From NCBI GenBank assembly GCA_002428965.1, contig DIYI01000009.1:62001-126000 (forward strand): a stretch of DNA of 64,000 nt, written 5' to 3'. Positions 9,602-18,700 of this stretch are shown in pieces. The first letter of the stretch is position 1. Each line of letters starts with the position of its first letter. Under the pieces are notes generated by a model, which saw nothing but the letters and a program-made list of their open reading frames with translations, ran no database searches and was not told the DNA's origin. The stretch comes from Jejuia sp. UBA6058. GTDB lineage: Bacteria > Bacteroidota > Bacteroidia > Flavobacteriales > Flavobacteriaceae. The position numbers and the translations under genes were made by a program.

Positions 9602-11455
9602 ATGAAATATTTTCTTTTAATACTAATCCTCATTCCTCTTTGTGGTATTACCCAAAACACCAAAGAGACTGATAGTTTACTTAAAATTTATAATAGCTTA
9701 CCTGACAATAATGACAAATTAGATACGCTAGATAAACTTTACTATTCGGTCTTATACAACAACCCTAAATTGGCAAAACAATATGCTTTTAATATGCTGG
9801 AATTAGCAACTGAGTTAAAAGAAACTGAGGAAATAGGATATGCCAATTTTAATATTGGCACCAGTTTTAGGCAATTAGGACAAAAAGATTCTGCCACATT
9901 CTACTGGAAAAAAGCAAAGCCTATTTTTGAAAAAAACAACATTGTACATGGAGTTACTTTAGTGAATAGTGCATATGCCAGTTTAGCTCTTGAAAACGGA
10001 AATCATGATCTAGCATTGCAACTCACAAAAAAGAATATAAATCTACGAGAAACTGATAATGATACAATTAGCGTTGGTTTGAGCTATAGTTTTATGGGGA
10101 TAATCTACAGACAAAAAGGAGATTTTAAGTTAGCTTTAGATTATTGTTTTAAAGCATTAAAACTTTTAGATGATCCTGAGCGTCAATTAGAAAAAGCAGA
10201 CGTATTATCTGAAATTGCGCGAATTGAAGGGGATTTAGCAAATTATGATAATGCCATTAAATTTCATAAAGAAGCCGCTACCGTCTACAGGGCAAAAAAT
10301 GATAAAAATTTTTTAGCGCAAAGTCTTTCAAATCTTGGAGATAATTATAACAGATTAGAGGTGTATGATAAGGCCGAAAAAACACTTAATGAAGCGCTTA
10401 TGTTAGCACGTGAAGTCACTAATCCCGTTATTGAGGGGTTTGCGCTTAAACAACTTGGAACAACTTATATGGGTCTCAATCAGACTGAAAAAAGTCTTAA
10501 TTACTTAAAACAGGCTATGAACGTTGGAGAAAAACAAGATCGTGTGTTAGATGTCATTCAAGCTTCTTACCTAATAAGTCAAAATTACAATGGCAATAAT
10601 AACACTGCAATGGCTTTAAAATATGTAAATAAAGCTATTCATCTCTCCGATTCTGTCAATATCCCTTTAAACTTATTGAATTCTCTCGAACTGCGATCTC
10701 TTATTTACAAAAAACGGAGCCAGTTTCAATTAGCCTTAGAAGATCACACCAGATTCAAATTCATACAAGATAGCCTGTACGTAATTGAAAAATCTAAACA
10801 AATTGAAGAGCTGAAGACTATCTATGAAACCGAAAAAAAAGAACTTCAGATAGCACAACAGGAAACAGAAATATCGCTTTTAGAGCAAGAAGCCCAAGTA
10901 AATAAATTACAGCGCATACTTTTGGGTGGTGGCCTTTTACTTTCTATTTTGCTTTTTGGTTTAGGATATTATGCCATTCGTCAAAAAATGAAGCGAAACC
11001 AATTAGAGAAAGAACGTGTAAAAGCAGAACTGGATTTTAAAAAGAAGGAATTAACCACGCATGCCCTACATTTAGCCAAAAAGAACGAAGTTTTAGAAAA
11101 CCTAAAACAACAGGCTAAAGCATTTAAAGCAACTTCAACAGAAAATAAAGGCTACCAAGAATTGATAAAAACTATCAATTTTGATCAACATGATGATAGG
11201 AATTGGGAAAATTTCACCCAATATTTTGAGCAGGTTCATAAGGATTTTAGCACGAATGTAAAATCAAAATACCCTGAAGTGACCAAAAATGAATTGCGGT
11301 TTATGGCGCTTTTAAAAATGAATATGTCTTCAAAAGAAATAGCAACAATTTTAAATATTTCTGCGGATGGCGTTAAAAAAGCAAGACAACGCCTTAGAAA
11401 AAAAATGGATTTAACACCTCAAGATTCATTAGAAAATGCTGTTTTAGCAATCTAG
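9602..11455 (+). CDS. TPR-repeat transmembrane regulator with LuxR-type HTH (paralogue)
   Basis: 617 residues, same architecture as the gene before it: signal peptide (ends CGITQ), TPRs over residues 60-390, membrane segment near 440-459, coiled coil, and a LuxR-like HTH near 563-603 (MSSKEIATILNISADGVKKARQR). The linker after the membrane segment is almost identical between the two (KKKELTTHALHLAKKNEVLE), while the sensor halves differ more, so this is a duplication with sensor divergence. The gap between them is 58 bp. The next region downstream carries a strong activator-type control site before two lipoprotein genes, making those the likeliest local targets. Confidence 0.85.
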   Translation: MKYFLLILILIPLCGITQNTKETDSLLKIYNSLPDNNDKLDTLDKLYYSVLYNNPKLAKQYAFNMLELATELKETEEIGYANFNIGTSFRQLGQKDSATFYWKKAKPIFEKNNIVHGVTLVNSAYASLALENGNHDLALQLTKKNINLRETDNDTISVGLSYSFMGIIYRQKGDFKLALDYCFKALKLLDDPERQLEKADVLSEIARIEGDLANYDNAIKFHKEAATVYRAKNDKNFLAQSLSNLGDNYNRLEVYDKAEKTLNEALMLAREVTNPVIEGFALKQLGTTYMGLNQTEKSLNYLKQAMNVGEKQDRVLDVIQASYLISQNYNGNNNTAMALKYVNKAIHLSDSVNIPLNLLNSLELRSLIYKKRSQFQLALEDHTRFKFIQDSLYVIEKSKQIEELKTIYETEKKELQIAQQETEISLLEQEAQVNKLQRILLGGGLLLSILLFGLGYYAIRQKMKRNQLEKERVKAELDFKKKELTTHALHLAKKNEVLENLKQQAKAFKATSTENKGYQELIKTINFDQHDDRNWENFTQYFEQVHKDFSTNVKSKYPEVTKNELRFMALLKMNMSSKEIATILNISADGVKKARQRLRKKMDLTPQDSLENAVLAI

Positions 11456-11505
11456 TCTATTTTTTGCAATCTCTTAAAACACCTTTAAACACTAAGCTTA
11501 AAAGC

Positions 11506-11525
11506 TGTACCCCCTTTGTACCCCC
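11506..11525 (+). promoter_or_regulatory. 11-bp tandem direct repeat, probable activator site
   Basis: TGTACCCCC occurs at 11506-11514 and again at 11517-11525, a period of exactly 11 bp, about one helical turn, so two subunits could bind the same face. It ends 30 bp upstream of a TATGTTTG -7 box (11556-11563), placing the site roughly 42-61 bp upstream of the expected start. No -33 TTTG is present, consistent with an activator-dependent promoter. The adjacent LuxR-type regulators are the natural candidates to bind it. Confidence 0.6.
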
Positions 11526-11555
11526 TCTAAATTTTTAACGCAAAAACATCAGGTC

Positions 11556-11563
11556 TATGTTTG
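11556..11563 (+). promoter_or_regulatory. -7 box of the lipoprotein pair
   Basis: TATGTTTG matches TAnnTTTG exactly. Transcription would begin near 11567, giving an untranslated leader of about 110 nt before the ATG at 11679. Confidence 0.6.
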
Positions 11564-11587
11564 TTGTGTCATTAAGTTGACCAACAA

Positions 11588-11670
11588 GTTTTGTGGAGTC
11601 TTGCGCTGGTTATGGCTGCAGACTAAACCAGAAGCAAGCAACTCCTGAAACTAGTATTAATCCACAAAAC
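11588..11670 (+). ncRNA. Highly structured 5' leader, candidate cis-regulatory RNA
   Basis: The leader folds as one long hairpin. GTTTTGTG at 11588-11595 pairs with CACAAAAC at 11663-11670. GGAGT at 11595-11599 pairs with ACTCC at 11641-11645. CTTGC at 11600-11604 pairs with GCAAG at 11634-11638. CTGGTT at 11606-11611 pairs with AACCAG at 11626-11631. The loop is 11612-11625 and contains CTGCAG. The outer stem can extend to ten perfect pairs (11588-11597 with 11661-11670), which competes with GGAGT/ACTCC for GGA 11595-11597, so two alternative states are possible. I recognise no known riboswitch family. The start codon lies 8 nt after the outer stem. Confidence 0.55.
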
Positions 11671-11678
11671 CATAGATT

Positions 11679-12047
11679 ATGAAAACTTTAAAATCATTCT
11701 ATTTATTAATTATTTTATACTCTTTTTGTTTCACTACCTCATGTGAAAGCACAGAACCATGTGAAGAAGACAATACAGGAACGGTAATCATTGAAAACAC
11801 AAATTCTGATTACCGCCTACATTTTTATAAAAGCAACTCTAACGTCGATGGCGATGGTGATTTGGTAATAGAGCCACAATCCAAAGGAAGCATTACACTA
11901 CCCGCAGGAAGTTACTCAACATACTTAAGACTATTTACAGGTAGTTGTAATCCAAATACTGGTAGATGCTTTAGATCATGGAAATTAATTGATGATGATA
12001 AAGAAATAGAGCTTTCCAGTTGTGAAGATTTAAGTTTAATCTTCTAG
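11679..12047 (+). CDS. Small lipoprotein, unknown function
   Basis: 122 residues. Lipoprotein signal with lipobox FTTSC at about residues 18-22, so it is probably membrane-anchored outside the cytoplasm. The mature part is a small beta-rich domain with three further cysteine clusters and a closing SCEDLSLIF. It shares layout with the next gene: lipobox, TVIIEN or TIKNND strand, then a Cys and a hydrophobic terminal strand. That makes them diverged tandem duplicates. It sits behind the structured leader described above. No family recognised. Confidence 0.75.
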   Translation: MKTLKSFYLLIILYSFCFTTSCESTEPCEEDNTGTVIIENTNSDYRLHFYKSNSNVDGDGDLVIEPQSKGSITLPAGSYSTYLRLFTGSCNPNTGRCFRSWKLIDDDKEIELSSCEDLSLIF

Positions 12048-12057
12048 TACAAACGTT

Positions 12058-12438
12058 ATGAGGCCACAAAACAATCTGTTAAAACTCCTGTTTTTAGGAC
12101 TTTTCATCATTACGATTTCATGTAGTATTGAAGACTCATGTAGCGAACCCGGGATGGTAACGATTAAAAATAATGATGACACATTCACCAGATTCTTTTT
12201 TTATCTGGAGAATACGTCCGAAATCACAGAAATAAAGAATAATCAAAGACGCCCTCCTGATTTTAGGATAAACAAAGGCGAATCGGAAACATTGCTTTTA
12301 GAATCTGGAACTTACCTCATCTATTCATTCTATTATGAAGGCGGTTGCACCCGATGCTATACTAGGCATGATGAGCATACAGCAGAGGTAACAGTAACTA
12401 ATTGCGAAACGATTACTCTTGAGTTTGACGGTTTTTAG
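12058..12438 (+). CDS. Small lipoprotein, paralogue of the preceding gene
   Basis: 126 residues with lipobox ITISC near residues 18-22. The mature domain carries Cys residues in GGCTRC and in the final NCETITLEF strand, matching the C-terminal pattern of the protein before it. The gap is 10 bp, so the pair is one transcript, presumably under the same promoter and leader. Function unknown; the pairing of two small secreted cysteine-containing domains with TPR-LuxR regulators suggests an envelope response, which is inference. Confidence 0.75.
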   Translation: MRPQNNLLKLLFLGLFIITISCSIEDSCSEPGMVTIKNNDDTFTRFFFYLENTSEITEIKNNQRRPPDFRINKGESETLLLESGTYLIYSFYYEGGCTRCYTRHDEHTAEVTVTNCETITLEFDGF

Positions 12439-12511
12439 ATTAGCTTACTAAACATCGTTTACGATAAATACAGACGCTTTTATCGTTGACACGGTAATGA
12501 AAGGAAGCTCT

Positions 12512-12534
12512 TATTATTCTTTTAAAGAATAATA
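12512..12534. terminator. Palindrome between convergent genes
   Basis: TATTATTCTTT at 12512-12522 and AAAGAATAATA at 12524-12534 are perfectly complementary around one base. It lies between convergent genes (stops at 12438 and 12536) and may act as a bidirectional terminator, though it is AT-rich and lacks a good T-tract. Confidence 0.4.
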
Positions 12535-12535
12535 T

Positions 12536-14137
12536 TTAAAAAGTTAAAATTGAGAATTCACCCTTTAAAGGTTTTAGTGTTTGTATAAGTTTAGGTATTA
12601 GTTGGTTGCCGTATTCCAAATAAAACTCAGAGAAGTTAGTATTACGCTCTTGCAAACTACCATTAGGAAAGAGTTCATTTTGAAGTTCTGTCATTCTAGA
12701 AACTTGGTCTGACAGAGCTTTCTTCTGGGCTTTCAACAAACGTTTTTCTAGTTTTTCTAAACCTTTTAGTTGTTTGTTTTCTTGCGCTTTTACCGCTCCC
12801 AAAAACGATTCATCTGTAAGTTCGGCTAGCATAAAAAGCTCTTCAAATTGAGACTTTAAGTGCTCCTTTTGTAAGTCAAAGTTCAAATCAATATTTGATA
12901 TTTCTCGAACCTTTTTATTGATGAAAGAATTTCGTTTTAGGAATATATCTTCATTTGAAATATTCAATTTTTGAAGTTTTTTAGCTTGCTTTTCTGTTTT
13001 AATTAAAACAGAATTTCTCAACAATAAGCTTGGGAATGGCACATCTACAGCCTCAAAATAAGATTTCAATTGCATCCAATACGCTAATTCTCCTCCTCCG
13101 CCAATGTAACATAGATTTGGCAGAATAACTTCTTGATATAAAGGACGCATGATTACGTTTGGCGAAAATCGCTCAGGCACCTCATCGAGGTGTTTTAGTA
13201 TTTCACTCTTATTCCAGGAAATATTTGTGTTTAGGACTTTATATGTATCATCTTCAAAAACAATACGCTCTCTTAATCCTTCACTTAGATAGAATAGATT
13301 AATCTCTCTGGGATTTACTTGAATTTTATATGAATCATCAATATTAACAAGAGCATCATTTGAAGCAAGAACTTTGTTATAAGACACTTGGTTCAAAAGT
13401 TCTTTTTCAAAGTAAGGAATGAACAAACGTTTTAAATCCGCATCGTTAGCATCAATAATGACTAAGCCATAATCTTTAAATAATTCGTTGGCTAAAAACT
13501 GGGTTGCATCCGCTAGATTATTATGCTTTAAGTATGCATTTTCAAAAAGTATTTTTAAATCTTGAGCGTTTCTGCTATTTCCTAAATCTTGAGAAAACAG
13601 CTCTAAAACCTGATCTAACCCATCTGTACTTAACTCTCCAACAGCTCCTTTGGCTTCACTACTCCATTGAAACTTTTTACCCTTAAAATTAAAATAATTA
13701 ATTTCCTCAAAATCATGGTCTTCAGTTGCCATCCAATACACTGGTACAAAATTGAATCTTGGATAGTGTTCTTTCAACTCGTTTGAAAGATTAATAGTTG
13801 AAACTATTTTATATAGAAAATAAAGAGGCCCTGTAAATAAATTTAGTTGATGACCAGTGGTAATTGTAAAGGTATTTTCAGAAATTAGGCTTTCAATATT
13901 TTGTGAGGTTAATTCTGAAATATCAATGTTAGCATATTGTTTTTTCAGTGCATCAACAAGCACTTTTCTTGAATTCACTTGAACGGACAATCTTTTTTCT
14001 TTAATTTGGTCTTTAAAATTTTCAATAGATGGAAAACGATTGTAGAATGATTTTAACTCAGGCTTTTCATCTAGATAATCACAAATCAAGGAAGAAAAAA
14101 AGCCAGTAGACTTAAATGGTAAATGTTCTTGCTGCAT
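12536..14137 (-). CDS. bshC: Bacillithiol biosynthesis cysteine-adding enzyme BshC
   Basis: 533 residues, the normal length. Family landmarks: LPFKSTGFFSSLICDYL at the start, TGHQLNLFTGPLYFLYKI near residue 95, FVPVYWMATEDHDFEEIN near 130, and GGGELAYWMQLKSYFE near 345. BshC joins cysteine to glucosaminyl-malate in the last step of making bacillithiol, the low-molecular-weight thiol of many Firmicutes and Bacteroidota. bshA and bshB are not in the window. The gene is divergent from the esterase-like lipoprotein at 14265. A coiled-coil segment (KLEKRLLKAQKKALSDQ) near residue 460 is typical. Confidence 0.95.
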   Translation of the reverse strand: MQQEHLPFKSTGFFSSLICDYLDEKPELKSFYNRFPSIENFKDQIKEKRLSVQVNSRKVLVDALKKQYANIDISELTSQNIESLISENTFTITTGHQLNLFTGPLYFLYKIVSTINLSNELKEHYPRFNFVPVYWMATEDHDFEEINYFNFKGKKFQWSSEAKGAVGELSTDGLDQVLELFSQDLGNSRNAQDLKILFENAYLKHNNLADATQFLANELFKDYGLVIIDANDADLKRLFIPYFEKELLNQVSYNKVLASNDALVNIDDSYKIQVNPREINLFYLSEGLRERIVFEDDTYKVLNTNISWNKSEILKHLDEVPERFSPNVIMRPLYQEVILPNLCYIGGGGELAYWMQLKSYFEAVDVPFPSLLLRNSVLIKTEKQAKKLQKLNISNEDIFLKRNSFINKKVREISNIDLNFDLQKEHLKSQFEELFMLAELTDESFLGAVKAQENKQLKGLEKLEKRLLKAQKKALSDQVSRMTELQNELFPNGSLQERNTNFSEFYLEYGNQLIPKLIQTLKPLKGEFSILTF

Positions 14138-14264
14138 ACAAACAAAATAGTCGTGTAAATATACAGTTATTACATTTTTTAAAATCTAAAATTTAAGTTA
14201 AGAATAATTACTCAAAAACCTATTTATTTGAATTGAGTGAGTATAATTTTAGTATCTTACCTAC

Positions 14265-15047
14265 ATGAAAACAGTCAATTTTACGATTCTACTATTTATT
14301 GTTAGTATTCTATTTTCTTGCACAAATACTGACGATAGTACTCCAGTTGCAAACCGAACATATGATGATGTTCGGCAGGATTTTCAAAACCTTAATATTA
14401 GTACTGGCACGAACGATGTCTCTCTCTTAAACACTAGTAATTTCTTCTGGGATTTTAGAGTAACAATGCCAGATGTGGATTTTACAAATAACAAAAGACC
14501 CTTAATTATTGCTTTACACGGTTTTTCGGGAGACAACACTGACGCTCATAAAAACACAAGCTGCTATATTGAATTTGGCTATGCAAGTTTAGATGCTATT
14601 ATAATAAGCCCGAACGCAGGATCTTTTATTTGGGAATCTCAAGTAAACCAAGTTCAAATTCTTTCTTTGGTAGATCTCGCTGTAACTTATCTACCTGTTG
14701 ATCCTGAAAAAATTGTAGTTACAGGATACAGTGCTGGAGGAAATGGAAGTTGGTTTTCTGGGGAAACACAACCAAATGTTTTTTCGGCAGCCATACCAAT
14801 AGCGAGCTCTTACAATACCAACACCAACGGACAAGCTAGGTTAATTGAAACACCAATGTACGTTATTCATGGTGAAGAGGATGAGTTATTCCCATTGGAC
14901 TTGACACAGACTTGGGTAAATGATGCCATAAATGCAGGTGGCGACATTACGTTTGTAGTTGCTCCTGGCTTAACGCATACACAACCTTGTGACTATGTTT
15001 CGTACATTCAAGAAGCGGCAAACTGGTTGGTTAATGAAGTTTGGTAG
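14265..15047 (+). CDS. Alpha/beta-hydrolase lipoprotein (esterase or feruloyl/PHB-depolymerase-like)
   Basis: 260 residues with a lipobox (ILFSC near residue 19). The alpha/beta-hydrolase core has an oxyanion region ALHGFSGD, the nucleophile elbow GYSAGG (Ser near 158), a likely acid in HGEEDELFPL and a likely histidine in GLTHTQPCDY. These fit the dienelactone hydrolase or polyhydroxybutyrate-depolymerase-like esterases that act on secreted substrates; specificity cannot be told. It ends 8 bp from the convergent FnIII lipoprotein gene. Confidence 0.8.
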   Translation: MKTVNFTILLFIVSILFSCTNTDDSTPVANRTYDDVRQDFQNLNISTGTNDVSLLNTSNFFWDFRVTMPDVDFTNNKRPLIIALHGFSGDNTDAHKNTSCYIEFGYASLDAIIISPNAGSFIWESQVNQVQILSLVDLAVTYLPVDPEKIVVTGYSAGGNGSWFSGETQPNVFSAAIPIASSYNTNTNGQARLIETPMYVIHGEEDELFPLDLTQTWVNDAINAGGDITFVVAPGLTHTQPCDYVSYIQEAANWLVNEVW

Positions 15048-15055
15048 CAGTAAGT

Positions 15056-15763
15056 TTAGAGCACTTTAAACTGAAAAATTGCAGATTCTGATGTATTGCC
15101 TATTTCGTCTTTAGTTACAATGCGCCAATAATAAATGTTTCCAGAAGTTACAACAACATCTATTTGGTTTGTAGTAATATTACTAGAATGCATTTCTGGT
15201 TCATTGGTTAATCCTAAATATACATCGTAACCAACAATATCTTCGTCAACATCACTCCCAGTCCAAGTTAATGATACTGTACCTGCATTTACACTTGATG
15301 CCATAACTGGAGCAACTAAAGTTGCTGGAAATGGGGCGTAAGTTTCAACACCAGGTCCTGAATTATAAAATTTCCAAGTTTCACTCTCAACCGACGCTGT
15401 ACCAGATGATGATATAACATACCAAGAGTAAGGGGTTGCTCGACTTAATCGTATCCCAATTTTATCTTCACTAGTTCGTGCTTCAATTTGAGAACCATCT
15501 ACTAAATTAGTCACGTAAATTACGTAGCTTTCTGCTATGGAACTGGCTTTCCATTCAAAAAAAACAGTACTTTCTGTTGGTGTAATATCTGCACCTATAT
15601 TACACAATCCGTCCTTATGTGGAAACTGTAAATTTACTTGCAACAGATCTATTCTAGTGGGATCTTCAGGATCTAAACCATTAACATCTGGCTCCACAGT
15701 AGAAGGATTGCTGCACTTTAATAATAAAACACCTAGACCAAATAGATAAACTAATTTTTTCAT
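15056..15763 (-). CDS. Fibronectin type III-like lipoprotein
   Basis: 235 residues. Lipobox LLLKC near residue 17. About residues 55-130 and 140-235 look like two Ig/FnIII-type beta sandwiches (VFFEWKASSIAESYVIYVTN and VSLTWTGSDVDEDIVGYDVYLG are typical strands). The start ATG overlaps the TGA/TAA region of the giant LRR gene upstream by 4 bp, so it is the last gene of that operon and probably translationally coupled. The likely role is a surface-anchored adhesive or binding partner of the LRR protein; this is inference from the operon. Confidence 0.8.
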   Translation of the reverse strand: MKKLVYLFGLGVLLLKCSNPSTVEPDVNGLDPEDPTRIDLLQVNLQFPHKDGLCNIGADITPTESTVFFEWKASSIAESYVIYVTNLVDGSQIEARTSEDKIGIRLSRATPYSWYVISSSGTASVESETWKFYNSGPGVETYAPFPATLVAPVMASSVNAGTVSLTWTGSDVDEDIVGYDVYLGLTNEPEMHSSNITTNQIDVVVTSGNIYYWRIVTKDEIGNTSESAIFQFKVL

Positions 15764-18700
15764 CTTTTTACGACTTTAAAAGTTGAAGCTTCCGTTTTTG
15801 AAGACAAAAAGACACTGTAAACACCTGAATTAAACCTATCCGTTTCGATTGTTAAACGTCTAGTTTTACTACGATTAATAATGTTATTAGCATACATTAA
15901 TTGACCAAGATAAGAGGATATACTAATACTAACTTCATCTTCGTCCATATCTCCTAAATAGATATTGAGCTCATTTTCAAAAGGAACAGGGTACACAAAA
16001 GACTGATTTGATAAAAATATACTTTCCTCAAAGCTACCTTGACAAGGTTTATCAGTTGTAACTTTTATAGTATTCCTTCCGTCTTCCAATTGAAGCGTAA
16101 TTTCAGAATTAGTTGTAGAAAAAACCAACCCATTAAAATCAATAGTATAATTAGTGCTTCCAGACATTTGAATAACAACTTCCTTACCTTTTTGACGTTT
16201 TCCCGTTATAACATCGAGGTTTTCTGGATGGTTAATCACAATATCAAAACAACGCTCAAAATTTGGTATTTCATCTGAAGTAATACATAATCTATAGGTA
16301 CCTGCCAATAGATTTAAAATATCTATTTCATTAGTAAATGTGTAGGTTCTATCAAAATCATCACCTACCAAATGCGCGCTGTATTCATAAAACTCTTTGG
16401 TTACAATATTAATTTTTCCATCATTATTATTCAAGCAAGTTTCTCCAGTTACTAAAATGGTGAAATTATCTTCTGGTAACGACGAAAATGTACAACCGAA
16501 TAAATCTACTGGTTCACCAAATGGAGTTCCAGGGCACAAATCGTCTTCATTTGCAACGCCATCGTTATCAGCATCATCACAAATAATTTGATAGTTTGTA
16601 CTAGCATCTTTAAACCAATTATCATAAGTCCCATCGGTATTTGATATTACAGCAACAGGATCATCTACCAGAATACAACTTAAATCTGGATTGTCTGAAG
16701 CATTGAAAAACGAAAGTATTTCATTCGCTCCATTTTGCACGTTAAGTTTATCCTGAAAAAACAAATTTGATGTACAAATGAGTTCTATTAGCTTTGGATT
16801 TAGGCTTACATCGAGTTCGGTTAACTGATTTGAAGCACAATTCAAATTTTCTAAGTCCAATAGAAGGCTTACCTCCAACAAAGCAATACTGTTTTCTGAA
16901 ACATTTAAATTGCTTAACTCCAAATTAGTCGTAACATCTATTTCAGTTAAAACATTATTGGAAATATTTAAACTTTTTAAATTTATTAAGGCAGCAATTG
17001 ATATAGAGGTAAGCTGATTGTTTGAGGCGTTTATGTTTTCTAGATTAGTATTCTCCCTTAAATCTAGTGTTACAACTGCATTATTTTCGAAATTTAAGCT
17101 TACAAGACTTTCAAAATCTTCTATACCAGTTAAGTCTTCAATAGCCTGATTTGAAATATCTAAAGACTCCCTGTCTTCAATAAGACCGGTTGGCACATAA
17201 TCGTCTAAAGGCAAAGTATCTAAACCTAGATCTATTAGAGCCTGTTCAAAATTATCATCTGGAACATAGGTTTCACCAAAATGACAATTTATAGCGTAAA
17301 CTGCTGTAGCTTCCTTTAACCATGTAACACCTGCTGGCTCAGTACCATCATCCGTTTGGATACATATTAACTCTGGATTATTTTGCGCATTTAAATTTAT
17401 TAGGTTTTGGTTTTGTCCGTTTTGCAAATTCAGAACCTCTAAAGCATTTGAAACACAACTTACATTTACAAGTGCTGTATTTAAAGTAAAATCTAGTTCT
17501 ATAATTGGATTTCCATCGGAACTAAAAGTTTGCAACAATGGTATTATGCTTGCATTAAACTCCTTAAAGTTATTATTTGAGATATTTATAGAGACCACAT
17601 TGGGGTTATTTGCCAAATCAATACTCTCTAGAATATTATTAGAACAGTTAATACTCAACAAATTAATATTACTACTAACATCAATCGTACTAATTGTATT
17701 ATTTGAACAATTGAAATTTTCTAAGGCCTCAAAATCTTCAATTCCTGTTAGGTCCGAAATATTATTTAGGCTAATATCTAAATCTGTAACCACCTGAATA
17801 TTAACTGTAGGCACGTAATCATCCAGTGCTCCAACATCATAACCCAAATTAATTAGTGCTTGCTCAAAGTTATCGTCTGGAACATAGGTTTCTCCAAACC
17901 TGCAATCTAAACTATATTGCGTTTCTATATCCTTTATCCAGTTGGCTCCTATATTATCCACATCATCTACTTGAATACATGATAAGTTAGGATTGTTTGT
18001 AGCTGTAAAGCTTACAATATCTGCATTTATTCCATTTTGGATATTTACAAAATCTAAAAGGTTAGAAGAAACATCTATGGTGATAGTTACTGGACAAAAA
18101 TCTAAATGGTTATCATCATTGGTTATCGGACAAGTACCAGTTCCCATAGTAGTTAAATCTAAAAAACCAGTAATTTCATTACCACTGCAATTAAGGGTTT
18201 TAAGTTGATCTAAATTTGAGGCTAGTTGAAGACTAGTAAGCACATTATTGCTCGCTTTCAACTCTATAAGATTTATATTATTTGTAAGATCTAAGTCGGT
18301 TAATTGATTATTGGTAACATCAATATATTTTATAGAAAGTAGACCATTTAACAACGCGTTTAATTGAGAAACCTCATTATTATCTAATATTAAGCTCTCG
18401 AGCATATTTGAGGATAAGTCGTCTATCTCAGTAAGTTGATTTTTAGACCCAATAAGGGCAATAAGGCTTGTATTAGCGGATAAATTAACATCTGTCAAAT
18501 TGTTATCTGAAAAGTCTAATACTTTTAAAGCGCCATTAGCACTAATATCTAGAAGGCTTAAGGAGTTGCTTCTGCAATTTAATTTTTCTAAAGCCAAACA
18601 CTTATTGAGCACTAAATTTTTTATGTCATTATTATTACAACTTAATACACTTAGCGTTGTATTATCAACTGCATAACTAACAAAATTTGAAATATTATTG

